From positions 434,001 through 498,000 of the forward strand of contig WSYJ01000009.1 of assembly GCA_020186115.1 (NCBI GenBank): DNA of 64,000 nt. The letters run 5' to 3'. This document shows, one piece after another, positions 19,435 through 29,300 of this stretch; the first letter of the stretch is position 1, and every line of letters starts with the position of its first letter. The notes under the pieces are model-generated. The model searched no databases. It was not told where the DNA came from and saw nothing but the letters and a program-made list of their open reading frames with translations. This DNA comes from Histomonas meleagridis (lineage: Eukaryota > Parabasalia > Tritrichomonadida > Dientamoebidae). The position numbers and the translations under genes were made by a program.

Positions 19435-20420
19435 TTATACGGCTCTTATGTTTGCATGTCAAAATGGTCATATTGAAATTGTAAAGTTACTTCTTGAGCA
19501 AAAAAGAATACATGTAAATGAAAAAAATTTTTCTTTGTTTTATATATAATAAGTTTAATTAATTTGCTATATGTTTTATTAATTTAATATACGTTTTAAT
19601 ATAATAATATTTGTTTAAATGCTTTTAAAACAGCTTTAATGTATGCATCTGAAAATGGTCATATTGAAATTGTTAATTTACTATTAAAGAGAAAATTAAT
19701 TGATATTAATGCAAAAGATATTTATATGTTTTATTTAATATATATTCTTATAATTTTGCGTATTTTTAAGTAATTTAATTTTTAATTTATTTATTTTGGA
19801 CAGCTCTAATGTTTGCATCTCAAAAAGGTCACATTAAAATAGTTGAATTGCTTCTAAAACAAAATAACATTGATATTAATGTAAAAAATATTTAAATAAA
19901 TGATTTAATATTAATTTAAAAAAATTTGGATTTATTTTAAAAATTTAGAATTTTATTAAATTTTTTTGTTCAGCCCTTGTTTTAGCATCTAGAAACGGTA
20001 ATATAGAAATAGTCGAACTACTTCTTAAACAAAAAGATATTGACATTAATACAAAAGATATCCATTCAATTGATATATAATTTATTATAATAACATAGCA
20101 TTTACTTAATTAATTTGGATTTTGTTTTATTTATTTTTTAGCTCACTTATGTATGCAAGTTATTTTGGGTATATTAATATTGTCAAGTTATTACTTGAAC
20201 AAAATGATATCGATGTTAATTCCAAAGATATTTATTTAATTGATTTATAATTTTTTTTCGATCTCTTGTTGTTTATTTTATATAGTTGGATTTTGAAATA
20301 TTTATTTTATTCTGCACTTCGTTATGCTTTCGAACATAATCACAATGAAATAGTTAAATTACTTCTTAAACATCCTAAAGTTGACATCACTGAAAAAGAA
20401 ATTTATTCCCAAAAAATATA
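19435..20420 (+). repeat. Array of six single-repeat ankyrin cassettes
   Basis: Cassettes begin near 19441, 19634, 19801, 19973, 20142 and 20310. Each encodes one near-complete 30-33-residue ankyrin repeat, for example ALMYASENGHIEIVNLLL, ALVLASRNGNIEIVELLL and SLMYASYFGYINIVKLLL, ending in a KDI or KNI segment. AT-rich spacers of about 75-100 bp separate them. In-frame stops follow the KDI-type ending in most units. The cassettes lie directly behind the stop of the DUF3447 gene and in the same orientation. Spacers lack a consistent GT start, so ordinary splicing does not explain them. Confidence 0.8.
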
Positions 20421-20463
20421 AATTTAAATTTTTTTTTTTTACTTCAAAAATATAATTTCTATT

Positions 20464-23400
20464 TTAGAAACTTCTGTTAATTGCATAACTTGCGATGAAC
20501 TCCTGTACACTTTTCACTATTTTTCCAATAATTTGTTCTGAATTCGCCAAGTTATTATCGATTATACTCATTAACTCATTGAACTGATTATTATAATTTG
20601 GGTTTGTTACACTTTTAATTCTATTTTTGATCAAAACCATAAATCCGATGTCCAATTCCAAGAAGTTTTTGATCACTTTACTTGTATTTACTTTATCTTT
20701 ATTATTATTATTTACGGCGTATTGCCAAATTGTCAAATGCGTTTCATTTAATTTATCCGAAGTACTATTTAATAACGCCGCAATATTTTCATTTGTTTTA
20801 TTGTTATTTACGAACATTAAAATTCCATTTATAATATCAAGTGAATCGATTGCAAGTTCTTTTAGATTTGTCTTTAGTCCCATAATTGCGGCGTCTAAAA
20901 TATTCGGGAAATATGAACCATACGCTTGTAGAAATGAATTAAAATGTTGTTCGCAAATAACTTTAAGTAAATCTAAAACAGGTTTTGCAACTTTCGGATA
21001 AGTGAATAATAAATCCCATGAAAACAATTGGAACGAAGTACAAAACTCTCGAATAGTATCAATTAATACAGTATCATTATATATTGCAAATGCTTCGAAA
21101 CAAATATATTCGGACGATAATAAATTCGATAATATAACACATGAATATTTCAAATTACGGAACTTTTCTTGATATATATTTTCGGTATTCGTTAATGGAT
21201 TAGCTTTAAAATATTTTAAATAAGTTTGTAACATGGCTGCTGTTGCTTTAAATATTATTGTTCCGATTGGTGAAGAATTAGGAAATGAAATCTTTTTCCG
21301 AAATGGATAATTTAATACAATGAATTTCCACATCTTTAAGACAGATGTAGTCATAAATGGATTATTACAGATTTGATCCATTAATTGAACAAATGCATTA
21401 ATTCGTTCAGGGAACAAATAAAATATTAATTTGTTATATAAATCACTTTCTTTAGTCTCATAAAATATACCATAAATATCAATCGATAATAAACATAATT
21501 GTTTTGGAGTAATATTACTAAAACGTTGTTGTAAATATTGGAAAAATAAGTTAATCGCCATATCATTCTTCGAACATATGAATATTAACGTCGAAAAATA
21601 TTTTGCTCGAATTTTCCTAAATTCCAAATTATTTAACATTTCAATGTTTTGTAACTCAAATAAATTCGGGATTCGTTCATCAGGAATTTTGATTTTCCGT
21701 AATGCAATTATCGCAAATTCAATAACATTCGGAAGATTTAATTTAAAACTAAAATCTAATCGATTAAATAAATATAAATTTGCTTCTTCAATCGATGTAA
21801 TTTTGATGGGACTTAACATTTGATATATCAACTTCAGATCTGAAGGCTTAAGATTCGGCTTACCAAAAATAGTTTCTTTAAATGTATTAATGAAGTTAAT
21901 AATACTCATTTCCATATAATCTGTTTGTATAGATCCAATTACCCATTCTTGTGACTCCATAAATATTTTGAATAACTCAAATAATAATTCGATTTGAAAT
22001 CGGAAAATTGGATTATCACTTAAATCGAACTTAATCCCAACAATTGATATAAAGATTTGGACATATAATGATAATTGCATTTGAAGAATTGCATTCGGAT
22101 TAGATGATTGAATAGAATTTATAAATTCCGATTTCTTTTGATTATATAACTCTATTAACTTTTGGCCAATTTCACATGTCTCTTGATTTGTGATTATGAA
22201 ATTACGAAATGATGTAACATATGGTGAAAGCTTTTGTTCATTTAAATGTAAGATCCCAACGGAATTGTTTTGGATGTTTAATAATAAGAAATTTAAATAA
22301 ATAAAACAAACTTCATTCATATTCATATTCAGTTTTTGCTTAATTGGATTATTTAATGGCTCATTCCGTAATGTGTTTCCTATGGTACACCAAAAGGTAA
22401 TAACTTGTTTCCGTGGACACATTTCATTTTCATCTGTGATTTGTTCAATTTGAAGTAACTGATGTGTAAATTGTAAGACAATGTCTAGAAATTCATCAAG
22501 GTCATTAATTGTATACATGATTTCTAGCTCTAATCGATGTGAAATTGATGATAAAATAGATGTAACAATAAAAACATTTTGAGGATCATCAAGACCGATC
22601 GATTCGCTCAGAATTTTCTTAATAACCGCAACCAAACAGTTATAAATGTTTGGGATTTGATCTCTTAAAAAGGATGTACGAGAGATAATACAATATGTAT
22701 GAATGCAACAAAGTGCATCAGTTATCCCCTTTTCTTCATAAATACTAGTCATGATTTGGATGATTTGTACATTGGAAATTAACTCTCGAATTGAATTATG
22801 CAAAAATATCGCAGTTTTGTCATCTTTAACATCATCACGAACAGTAAAAGAGATGACTTTTCGGAATAATTTTACTGCATCAGCTAAAAGTGCTATTTCT
22901 GGAGTGTTAAAAGTGTTTTGAATAATCATGAAAGCATTGTTAAACATAACTGGAAGACAACCTGCTGCAAAGTTATTTCTAATATCTTTAGATTGTGATA
23001 ATGATATTGTAGAAATAATTTCTAAGTAAATAATAATACCCACATTCCAATGTTGAACACTTTGCATAGGATCCAATAAAGAAGATATTTCTCCCATCAT
23101 TTGTAAGATTATGTCAGGTGAATTCATATAGTTTTCAAAAATTATGGCAATTACATTTGCACAATCCCTTAGAACTACAGATCGAGGACCTAAAAACTTT
23201 TCATAAAGCTCTGTTAAAAACCTAAATGAATTGATAAAAACATTATTAGAAAATTCTTGTGTCCATGATTGAATAAAATTTTTTGTGATACGCAAAAAAG
23301 AATTTGATGCAAAGACAACAACTGCGTCCGAAAATGGATCAGGATTTGAAATGATTTGATAACATATGTTTATATTTTCTAAGTTTGATACAAAGTTATT

Positions 23401-23493
23401 TAAATATTGTATGTGAGCCTCAGATGATTCATGATTTTTGAATGCTGATGTAACAACTTGAACAAGTTCGCCAATTTGTTGAGTTGAAGCCAT
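20464..23493 (-). CDS. Exportin-like karyopherin
   Basis: A 1009-residue all-helical protein of the importin-beta superfamily, predicted to carry cargo through nuclear pores with Ran-GTP. The N-terminal portion has the CRM1/exportin look: QIGELVQVVTSAFKNHESSE, then NPDPFSDAVVVFASNSFLRI, equivalent to the helices carrying the Ran-binding region. Helix pairs continue to the C-terminus. The length and pattern recall XPO7/RanBP17, but divergence prevents a firm subfamily. The ATG at 23493 (MASTQQIG) is preceded by AACGATAAG-type and TCAATTTT sequences. It is divergent from the RBM42-like gene 88 bp away. Confidence 0.72.
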   Translation of the reverse strand: MASTQQIGELVQVVTSAFKNHESSEAHIQYLNNFVSNLENINICYQIISNPDPFSDAVVVFASNSFLRITKNFIQSWTQEFSNNVFINSFRFLTELYEKFLGPRSVVLRDCANVIAIIFENYMNSPDIILQMMGEISSLLDPMQSVQHWNVGIIIYLEIISTISLSQSKDIRNNFAAGCLPVMFNNAFMIIQNTFNTPEIALLADAVKLFRKVISFTVRDDVKDDKTAIFLHNSIRELISNVQIIQIMTSIYEEKGITDALCCIHTYCIISRTSFLRDQIPNIYNCLVAVIKKILSESIGLDDPQNVFIVTSILSSISHRLELEIMYTINDLDEFLDIVLQFTHQLLQIEQITDENEMCPRKQVITFWCTIGNTLRNEPLNNPIKQKLNMNMNEVCFIYLNFLLLNIQNNSVGILHLNEQKLSPYVTSFRNFIITNQETCEIGQKLIELYNQKKSEFINSIQSSNPNAILQMQLSLYVQIFISIVGIKFDLSDNPIFRFQIELLFELFKIFMESQEWVIGSIQTDYMEMSIINFINTFKETIFGKPNLKPSDLKLIYQMLSPIKITSIEEANLYLFNRLDFSFKLNLPNVIEFAIIALRKIKIPDERIPNLFELQNIEMLNNLEFRKIRAKYFSTLIFICSKNDMAINLFFQYLQQRFSNITPKQLCLLSIDIYGIFYETKESDLYNKLIFYLFPERINAFVQLMDQICNNPFMTTSVLKMWKFIVLNYPFRKKISFPNSSPIGTIIFKATAAMLQTYLKYFKANPLTNTENIYQEKFRNLKYSCVILSNLLSSEYICFEAFAIYNDTVLIDTIREFCTSFQLFSWDLLFTYPKVAKPVLDLLKVICEQHFNSFLQAYGSYFPNILDAAIMGLKTNLKELAIDSLDIINGILMFVNNNKTNENIAALLNSTSDKLNETHLTIWQYAVNNNNKDKVNTSKVIKNFLELDIGFMVLIKNRIKSVTNPNYNNQFNELMSIIDNNLANSEQIIGKIVKSVQEFIASYAINRSF

Positions 23494-23581
23494 ATATTAG
23501 ACGTTTAAAAATTGAACGATAAGTAAAAAGTGAACTTTGCCTAAAAAGTGACAAATTGGTTAACCATCTTCTGACTGTGAA
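23494..23581. promoter_or_regulatory. Bidirectional promoter, exportin / RBM42
   Basis: These 88 bp contain two direct copies of AAAAGTGA (23526-23533 and 23544-23551, the latter AAAAGTGAC), plus GAACGATAAG at about 23515. AACGATA resembles the Myb recognition sequence described for Trichomonas promoters. The inference rests on position and motif recurrence. Confidence 0.45.
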
Positions 23582-24118
23582 ATGGATGACGAAATTGAAA
23601 AACAAATGAGACTTCTTCTAAAAGAAATTGAGGACAATGAAAAAAGTGAAAATAAAGGATTCATTGATAAGACTAAAGCTCAAAAGGTTAGTTCTGGTCA
23701 AGAAAATGATACATTTACAACAGAATTTCGTGAAAAGGAATCAAGAAGGAAAGTAGTCCAAAAAGGAACTCAGGATATGAAAAACACTTTCCGTACTGAA
23801 GAAGGAAAAAAGTTTTGGATTGATAATTCTTTATCTGAATGGCCTGAAAATGATTATAGAATTCATGTTAGAAATCTCCCAGTTACAGCTTTTGAAAGTG
23901 ATTTATATGAAGCATTTAAACACTTTAAATCATTATCAAAAATCAAAGTTATTCATGATTCTTCTGGAAGAAGTAGGCAGTATGGATTCATCTCTTTCTT
24001 GGATGTAAATGATTACATTGAAGCAATGAAAACAATGAATAACACAATTATTCAAAGTCGAAGGATAAGACTTCTTCCTTCAAAATGGAAAGATAAATCA
24101 ATCGAAAATGCAAAGTAA
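23582..24118 (+). CDS. RBM42-like RNA-binding protein
   Basis: A single C-terminal RNA-recognition motif occupies residues about 85-170. RNP2-like RIHVRNLP and RNP1-like RQYGFISFL are visible, with the family-specific flanks SEWPENDYRIHVRNLPVTAF before and SRRIRLLPSKWKDKSIE after. The SxWKDR/K ending after the RRM is characteristic of RBM42, a pre-mRNA splicing-associated protein. The N-terminal 80 residues are charged and probably disordered. At 178 residues it is far shorter than animal RBM42, which has a long Pro-rich N-terminus. Single exon. Confidence 0.85.
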   Translation: MDDEIEKQMRLLLKEIEDNEKSENKGFIDKTKAQKVSSGQENDTFTTEFREKESRRKVVQKGTQDMKNTFRTEEGKKFWIDNSLSEWPENDYRIHVRNLPVTAFESDLYEAFKHFKSLSKIKVIHDSSGRSRQYGFISFLDVNDYIEAMKTMNNTIIQSRRIRLLPSKWKDKSIENAK

Positions 24119-24222
24119 CGAGGTCTTTCTAATAATGTTCTTTTTTTGTTTGTGTTGTCTCCAATTTGTATTCTTTAAAGTAAACGAAATTTAAAATTGA
24201 CTATCTTTGTTTAAATTTATAA

Positions 24223-24233
24223 CGGTTTTGGTC
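24223..24233 (+). promoter_or_regulatory. Ribosomal-protein promoter box upstream of eL34
   Basis: CGGTTTTGGTC ends 13 nt before the eL34 ATG and is followed by AACCCC. It matches the boxes before uL23 and uL13. Confidence 0.5.
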
Positions 24234-24246
24234 AACCCCTAAAAAA

Positions 24247-24618
24247 ATGGGAGATAATCGTTACACACTTAGACGTAGCAATCCATATCATACACTTCGT
24301 AATCGTGTTGTTCCTGTACGTACTCCAGGAAACAGACTTGTTGCACATTATATTAAAAAACGTGTGAAAGGAATGATATGTGGTGAAACAGGAAAACCAC
24401 TTCCAGGTATCAAACATTTGCCAACAAAAAAGCTTGCTAGATTACCAAAACATAAGCGAACAGTTTCCCGTCCATATGGTGGCGTTTACTGCGCATCAGT
24501 AGTTAAAGAAAGAATTATCAACGCTTTCATGGAAGAAGAAGCTAAAGCAGCTGCTGAAAGAACTGCAGCTGCAGAAAAGAGAGCTGCTGCAGAAAAAGGC
24601 AAGAAAGGTGGTAAATAA
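24247..24618 (+). CDS. RPL34: Large-subunit ribosomal protein eL34
   Basis: 60S ribosomal protein. The N-terminus is typical: MGDNRYTLRRSNPYHTLRNR, then VRTPGNRLVAHYIKKR. The central region GMICGETGKPLPGIKHLPTK contains only one Cys where many eL34 proteins have a zinc-binding pair set. A conserved KHKRTVSRPYGGVYC follows. The C-terminus is Ala/Glu/Lys-rich and helical, ending KGKKGGK. At 123 residues the length is normal. It is preceded by the shared CGGTTTTGGTC box. Confidence 0.93.
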   Translation: MGDNRYTLRRSNPYHTLRNRVVPVRTPGNRLVAHYIKKRVKGMICGETGKPLPGIKHLPTKKLARLPKHKRTVSRPYGGVYCASVVKERIINAFMEEEAKAAAERTAAAEKRAAAEKGKKGGK

Positions 24619-24698
24619 ATAATAAACTCAATAATGGATTTCTCTATCTTTTGAAAAGAAATGCCTTTTACTTGAGATTCGAATTATTTAATATTGAT

Positions 24699-25286
24699 TT
24701 ATGAGCTTAGCCATTCCGGTGTTGACAAAAAATATGGAGAATTACAAAAACTGAAATCAGTAATTCCTTGAAGTGCCGCAGTTGGGGTTACAGTTCCAAA
24801 AATTGGAATATTTTGATTTTCAAAATCAACCGGTTGGCTAAAGCTTGTGGGATTTTGCTGTTCTAAAATTTCCCATTCTGCTGGTGTTGGAAGTGATTCA
24901 ACAACTTTTGGATAGTATAAAACTTGTGCTTCTTGAGCATTTTCGGTTTTTCTGCAAGTTTGGTTATGTACTCTTCTTTGTCTTTCATTTAAGTTTTTAA
25001 TACATTGCCCACAAATTGGACATCGCTCTGTTTGTCTATTTATGGATACATGTTTTTGAACTCTATCCATACAATCGTTGACATGACGCGTTGCAAGTTC
25101 AGCTGTTAAATGACTTATATCAGCATTACAAATTGGGCAATTTGATTCAGTTGCTTTTTGTTTCATTTCACATTGGTTTTGAGCAAGACAGCTATTTACA
25201 TGAACTAGGCGCCACATTTCATCCATATCAGAAAGATCTGTTCCACATACTGGGCATGGAAATCCAACTTCTTCTGAATCCATCAT
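24699..25286 (-). CDS. Triple zinc-finger protein (UBZ4/C2HC-like)
   Basis: Three repeated zinc-binding units of the pattern C-x2-C...H-x3/4-C lie at about residues 9-30 (CPVCGTDLSDMDEMWRLVHV, then C), 45-66 (CPICNADISHLTAELATRHV, then C) and 84-105 (CPICGQCIKNLNERQRRVHN, then C). This resembles UBZ4/Rad18-type ubiquitin-binding fingers, as in SLX4 or RAD18, repeated three times. The C-terminal 85 residues are Pro/Phe-rich and unstructured. No RING or nuclease domain accompanies the fingers, so a ubiquitin-related adaptor role is inference. I chose MMDSEEV at 25286 as start. It lies just downstream of uL13 on the same strand. Confidence 0.75.
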   Translation of the reverse strand: MMDSEEVGFPCPVCGTDLSDMDEMWRLVHVNSCLAQNQCEMKQKATESNCPICNADISHLTAELATRHVNDCMDRVQKHVSINRQTERCPICGQCIKNLNERQRRVHNQTCRKTENAQEAQVLYYPKVVESLPTPAEWEILEQQNPTSFSQPVDFENQNIPIFGTVTPTAALQGITDFSFCNSPYFLSTPEWLSS

Positions 25287-25369
25287 TAATATCTTAACGT
25301 ACGGTTTCACATGACATTTCCAAATTTTCTCTGTTTTACAAATTTTATAGTTAAAATTAATTTGCAAGT

Positions 25370-25966
25370 TTATTCAACGTATGTTTCAAGGAATTTAACA
25401 GCAGCAGCACCAAGTTGTTTGTTGGCAGCAGCAATAGCACGTTCTTTCTTTGCCTTTTCAGCCTTCTTTGCTTCATGTAATTCAGCTGCTTTAGCAATTC
25501 TCTTTTCTTCAAGTGCTTTAACAACATGTCCATATTTCCATCCGAATGTTGTTGATATTTTTCCAAGTGTTGTAACAGGACGATCAGTACGAATTGAAAC
25601 AACACGAAGAGCTGTTGGGACAACAAGTTTCTTTACACCTTCATATTTTTCTGGAATGCCTTCATAAACCTTAAGTCTAGCAAAAGCAGCAGCAGCACGA
25701 GCTGTTTTATAATTAACCATTCCTCTAATTGTACGAGAGAATATTTCAGCTGGTGCACGTTCATGGAATGGGCCATGGCGTGGGTTTGAGTTTGTTGTCT
25801 TTCTTAAGAAACGACGATATTTATGATAATTAAAACGATGATCACCAGTTGTAACAATACTTTCTGCTCTAACAACAACGATTTTTCTTCCGTTAAGTAA
25901 TTGTTTTGCAATAACACCTGCTAAACGACCTGAAACATGTCCTTTTCCATCAATAACAATCGACAT
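25370..25966 (-). CDS. RPL13A: Large-subunit ribosomal protein uL13 (L13a)
   Basis: 60S ribosomal protein. Family hallmarks are VIDGKGHVSGRLAGVIAKQL at the N-terminus, VVVRAESIVTTGD, RFLRKTTNSNPRHGPFHERA, and the FSRTIRGMVNYKTARAAAAF region followed by KVYEGIPEKYEGVKKLVVP. At 198 residues it matches eukaryotic L13a. I chose the ATG at 25966 (MSIVIDGKG), just after a GGTTTTGGTC-type box. A CTG/TTG-initiated extension upstream would run into promoter sequence. Single exon. Confidence 0.94.
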   Translation of the reverse strand: MSIVIDGKGHVSGRLAGVIAKQLLNGRKIVVVRAESIVTTGDHRFNYHKYRRFLRKTTNSNPRHGPFHERAPAEIFSRTIRGMVNYKTARAAAAFARLKVYEGIPEKYEGVKKLVVPTALRVVSIRTDRPVTTLGKISTTFGWKYGHVVKALEEKRIAKAAELHEAKKAEKAKKERAIAAANKQLGAAAVKFLETYVE

Positions 25967-25979
25967 TGCAAAAAAGGCC

Positions 25980-25990
25980 GACCAAAACTG
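25980..25990 (-). promoter_or_regulatory. Ribosomal-protein promoter box upstream of uL13
   Basis: The minus strand reads CAGTTTTGGTC, ending 13 nt before the ATG. It matches the boxes of uL23 and eL34. Confidence 0.5.
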
Positions 25991-26352
25991 CCCCAATCGA
26001 AACGGTTTTGTAAACAAGGCACCCTAAAAACGTTAATTTAACATTCAATGTATATCATAAATTGATCAAGTTGTTCTTTTAGCAACAATGAAATTTAACA
26101 TTTTCTTGTTGGTGTCTTATTGAATTATTAATCTTAAGTTTTGGTAATCTAAATTTGTTTTATGATTTCAATTTTTAATTTGAAATTTATAGAATATTCT
26201 TGAAATTTTAAAATTTATAATAGCAAATAATTTATATGATCATTTTATATATTTCTTTATATCATATGATGCTAAAATTATTTGAGGAATAAAGATATTT
26301 ATTGTTCATTTTTGAATGATCATTCAAATAATGTCAAAAATTTGTGAACAAA
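25991..26352. other. Divergent intergenic region
   Basis: Very AT-rich sequence between uL13 and the BspA-like gene, with an AAAACGTTAATT near 26028. It must contain the BspA-like promoter. No other feature seen. Confidence 0.45.
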
Positions 26353-29300
26353 ATGTTTTTTATCCTTCCCGTTATTACATTCTCAGTTGTTGAAATTCTT
26401 GTTGACAAAGAAATAATAGGAAGAGGAGATGATTTTTTACTTGCACTAAAAGATGCAGAAAGTTCTGTTAAATCGATTGATTTTTCATACGTTGATGTTA
26501 TAAGTGGAGAATTAGTTATCCCAAAAAAAGATGAAATTTATAGGTATTCTGACCAAATTGTTGAATTTTCTGTCAGTAGTAATGTTATTGTTCCAAATGG
26601 TATTTTTGATTTTCAATGTTTTTATGCATCTCCAAATATTCAACGTGCAGTTGTAAATTGTAGTGTCGATAGTTTAGAGAGATTTTTTATAGGATGTGGG
26701 AAATTAAGATATGCGTTTATTTTGGATGCAAAAGAAATAGGAATAAGTTGTTTTAATACATGCTATAACTTGATCAAAGTAGACTTAATAGGCACAGCAA
26801 TAATTAGTCAAGGTTCATTTCAACAATGTTCAAGTTTAACTCATGTTTATATTCCAAATGCTACCACCATTGATTATGCAGGCTTTGCATATTGTAGTAG
26901 CCTCTTAGAGGTTGATGGTCCCAAAGTTGAATATGTCGGAGTTTATGGCTTTTTTAACTCACTTTCGTTAAAAAAGATCACATGCACATCCATACTTGAA
27001 ATTGGATATGCAGGTTTCTATTACACAGGCCTCTCTAACGTCACATTCTCTTTGTTAACTACTGCTGGAGAAGCATGTTTTTATGGATCCGAAATTCAAA
27101 CCGCCGAGTTTAACGGTCTCCTGGAGACACCATATCAATTTTTTGAGAAATCCCCAAAACTTGAGAAAGTTATACTTAGTAGTGTCACACATTTAGGTGA
27201 GAATTCTTTTTTAGATTGTTTTTATTTAACTTCGATTGAGATACCTAATTTAGAGACCAGTGAATCCAATACATTTATGTATGCCACACGTTTATTGGAA
27301 GTTTCATTTCTAAAACTTATAAATATTTCTGATCGAATGTTTTATGGTTGCTCCTTACTTGAGCATGTTGACCTTCCATCTGCTTTATATGTTGGCGAGT
27401 CTTCTTTTCAATTATGTGTATCTATCACAGAGATAATACTTGAGAAAGTAATTAGTGTATCAAACTTAGCGTTTTCTAGTGCGCGAAGATTAAAGACAAT
27501 TAAAATGTCTTCATTACAATATGCTGGTGATACTTTATTTGAAAATTGTGTTTCATTAGATTCACTTAGTTTACCAAGTTTAATAAATTGTAGTTCCAAT
27601 TTCTTACGTAATATTGACGAATCACTTACAAGTGTTGACTTCCAAAGCCTTGCTGAGATTCCTGATGGGTTATTTCAAGACTTAATGTTTTTAGAAGACA
27701 TTAATGTACCGAATGCTAAGGTCATTGGTAATCATGCATTCCAAAACATACTTGGCTTACGATCGATGAGTTTACCTAACGCTGTTATTATTAAAGATTT
27801 TGCATTTGCGTGGTGTGAAAACTTGGCGGAAATTGAATTTAACAAATCTACATATATCGGATCTTATGCATTTTATATATGTACCCAATTATCAGGTTTA
27901 AAATTACCGGAATGTAAAGAGATCTCAGACTATGCGTTTTTCAACATTTCTGCTTTGGAATATGTTGAATTAGATAATTTAGAAATATTAGGAAGTTACT
28001 CGTTTTCGACTTGTGAATACTTAAAAAATATTACATTTAATAATCTTAAAGAAATGGGCGATTATGTCTTTTCATTAGATGGACATATGATGAATATATC
28101 ACTACCAAGTCTTACCAAATGTGGAAATTACGCATTTCGAGAATGTGGAATTCAAAAAATATCATTACCAAATCTTACAAGTTTAGGTCGATATGCATTT
28201 AATGGATGTCAATCATTAAAGGAAGTGTCATTACCTGTTTTAACAGTTCTTAAAGAATATACATTTTATGAATGTATAAACATAACAGAAATAAATTTCA
28301 CGTCAATCATTGAATGTGAAAATAATGTATTCATTGGTATGCCTAAATTAACAAGGATATCGTTACCAAATTTATATAAAATTGGTAATAATCCTTTCGA
28401 ACTAAGCACGAGTTTAGAATATATCGATTTTCCTAAATTAGAAATTGCTGGCGATAATTTCATTGCACAAATGAATTGTAGTGTATTTTCATTTCCGAAA
28501 TTAAGACAAATCGGTTCTTATGCATTCTCGAATAATAACTTAAATGTTACACAGATCGATTTACCTAATTTGGAAATAGCAGGAGATTATTTCATATATA
28601 ATTGTCCAAGAATCCAAAAAATCGAATTATTAAAACTTAAACAAATTGGTAAATATCCATTTAATTATTGCAATTCATTAACCGAAGTAAATTTGCCTTT
28701 GCTTGAAGCTGTTGATGAAGGTTTGTTCACTGATTGCGAAGCACTTCAAACAATTAATTTACCAAACGTTAATAAGTTAAGTCGAAATTGTTTTTGTAAT
28801 TGTTCGAATTTGATTACAATTAATTTGCCAAACTTGAAAACAATCGTTGCAAATAGTTTTGTTAATTGTAGTTCAATTACGAAAATCGATTTCCCAACTG
28901 TTACTACTGTTGAAAGCACTCCAATCATTGAAAGTTGTAACTCATTAAAGGAAATTTGTTTGAACTCATTACGAAGTGCGCCACAAAATTTATTCGCTAA
29001 TGTAAATACTGTTGAAACAATAGAATTAAATAATTTCCAAATTTCAACAGGTTACTTGTTTTATAATTGCGTTAACCTTAAAAATGTTATAATCCCAAAC
29101 ATTATAAGTTTGTTCGATTTCGACTTCTATAATTGTATATCACTCGAGCAAATCAAATTGGATTATCTTATCAACATGACTGGCGTTTCAACATTCGCTT
29201 TATGCACGTCACTTAAAGTGGTTAATTTTAAGAACGTTTCGACTATCGGTCCGAACGCATTTGAAAACTGCACAAGTTTAACAAACGTAACTTTGCCAAA

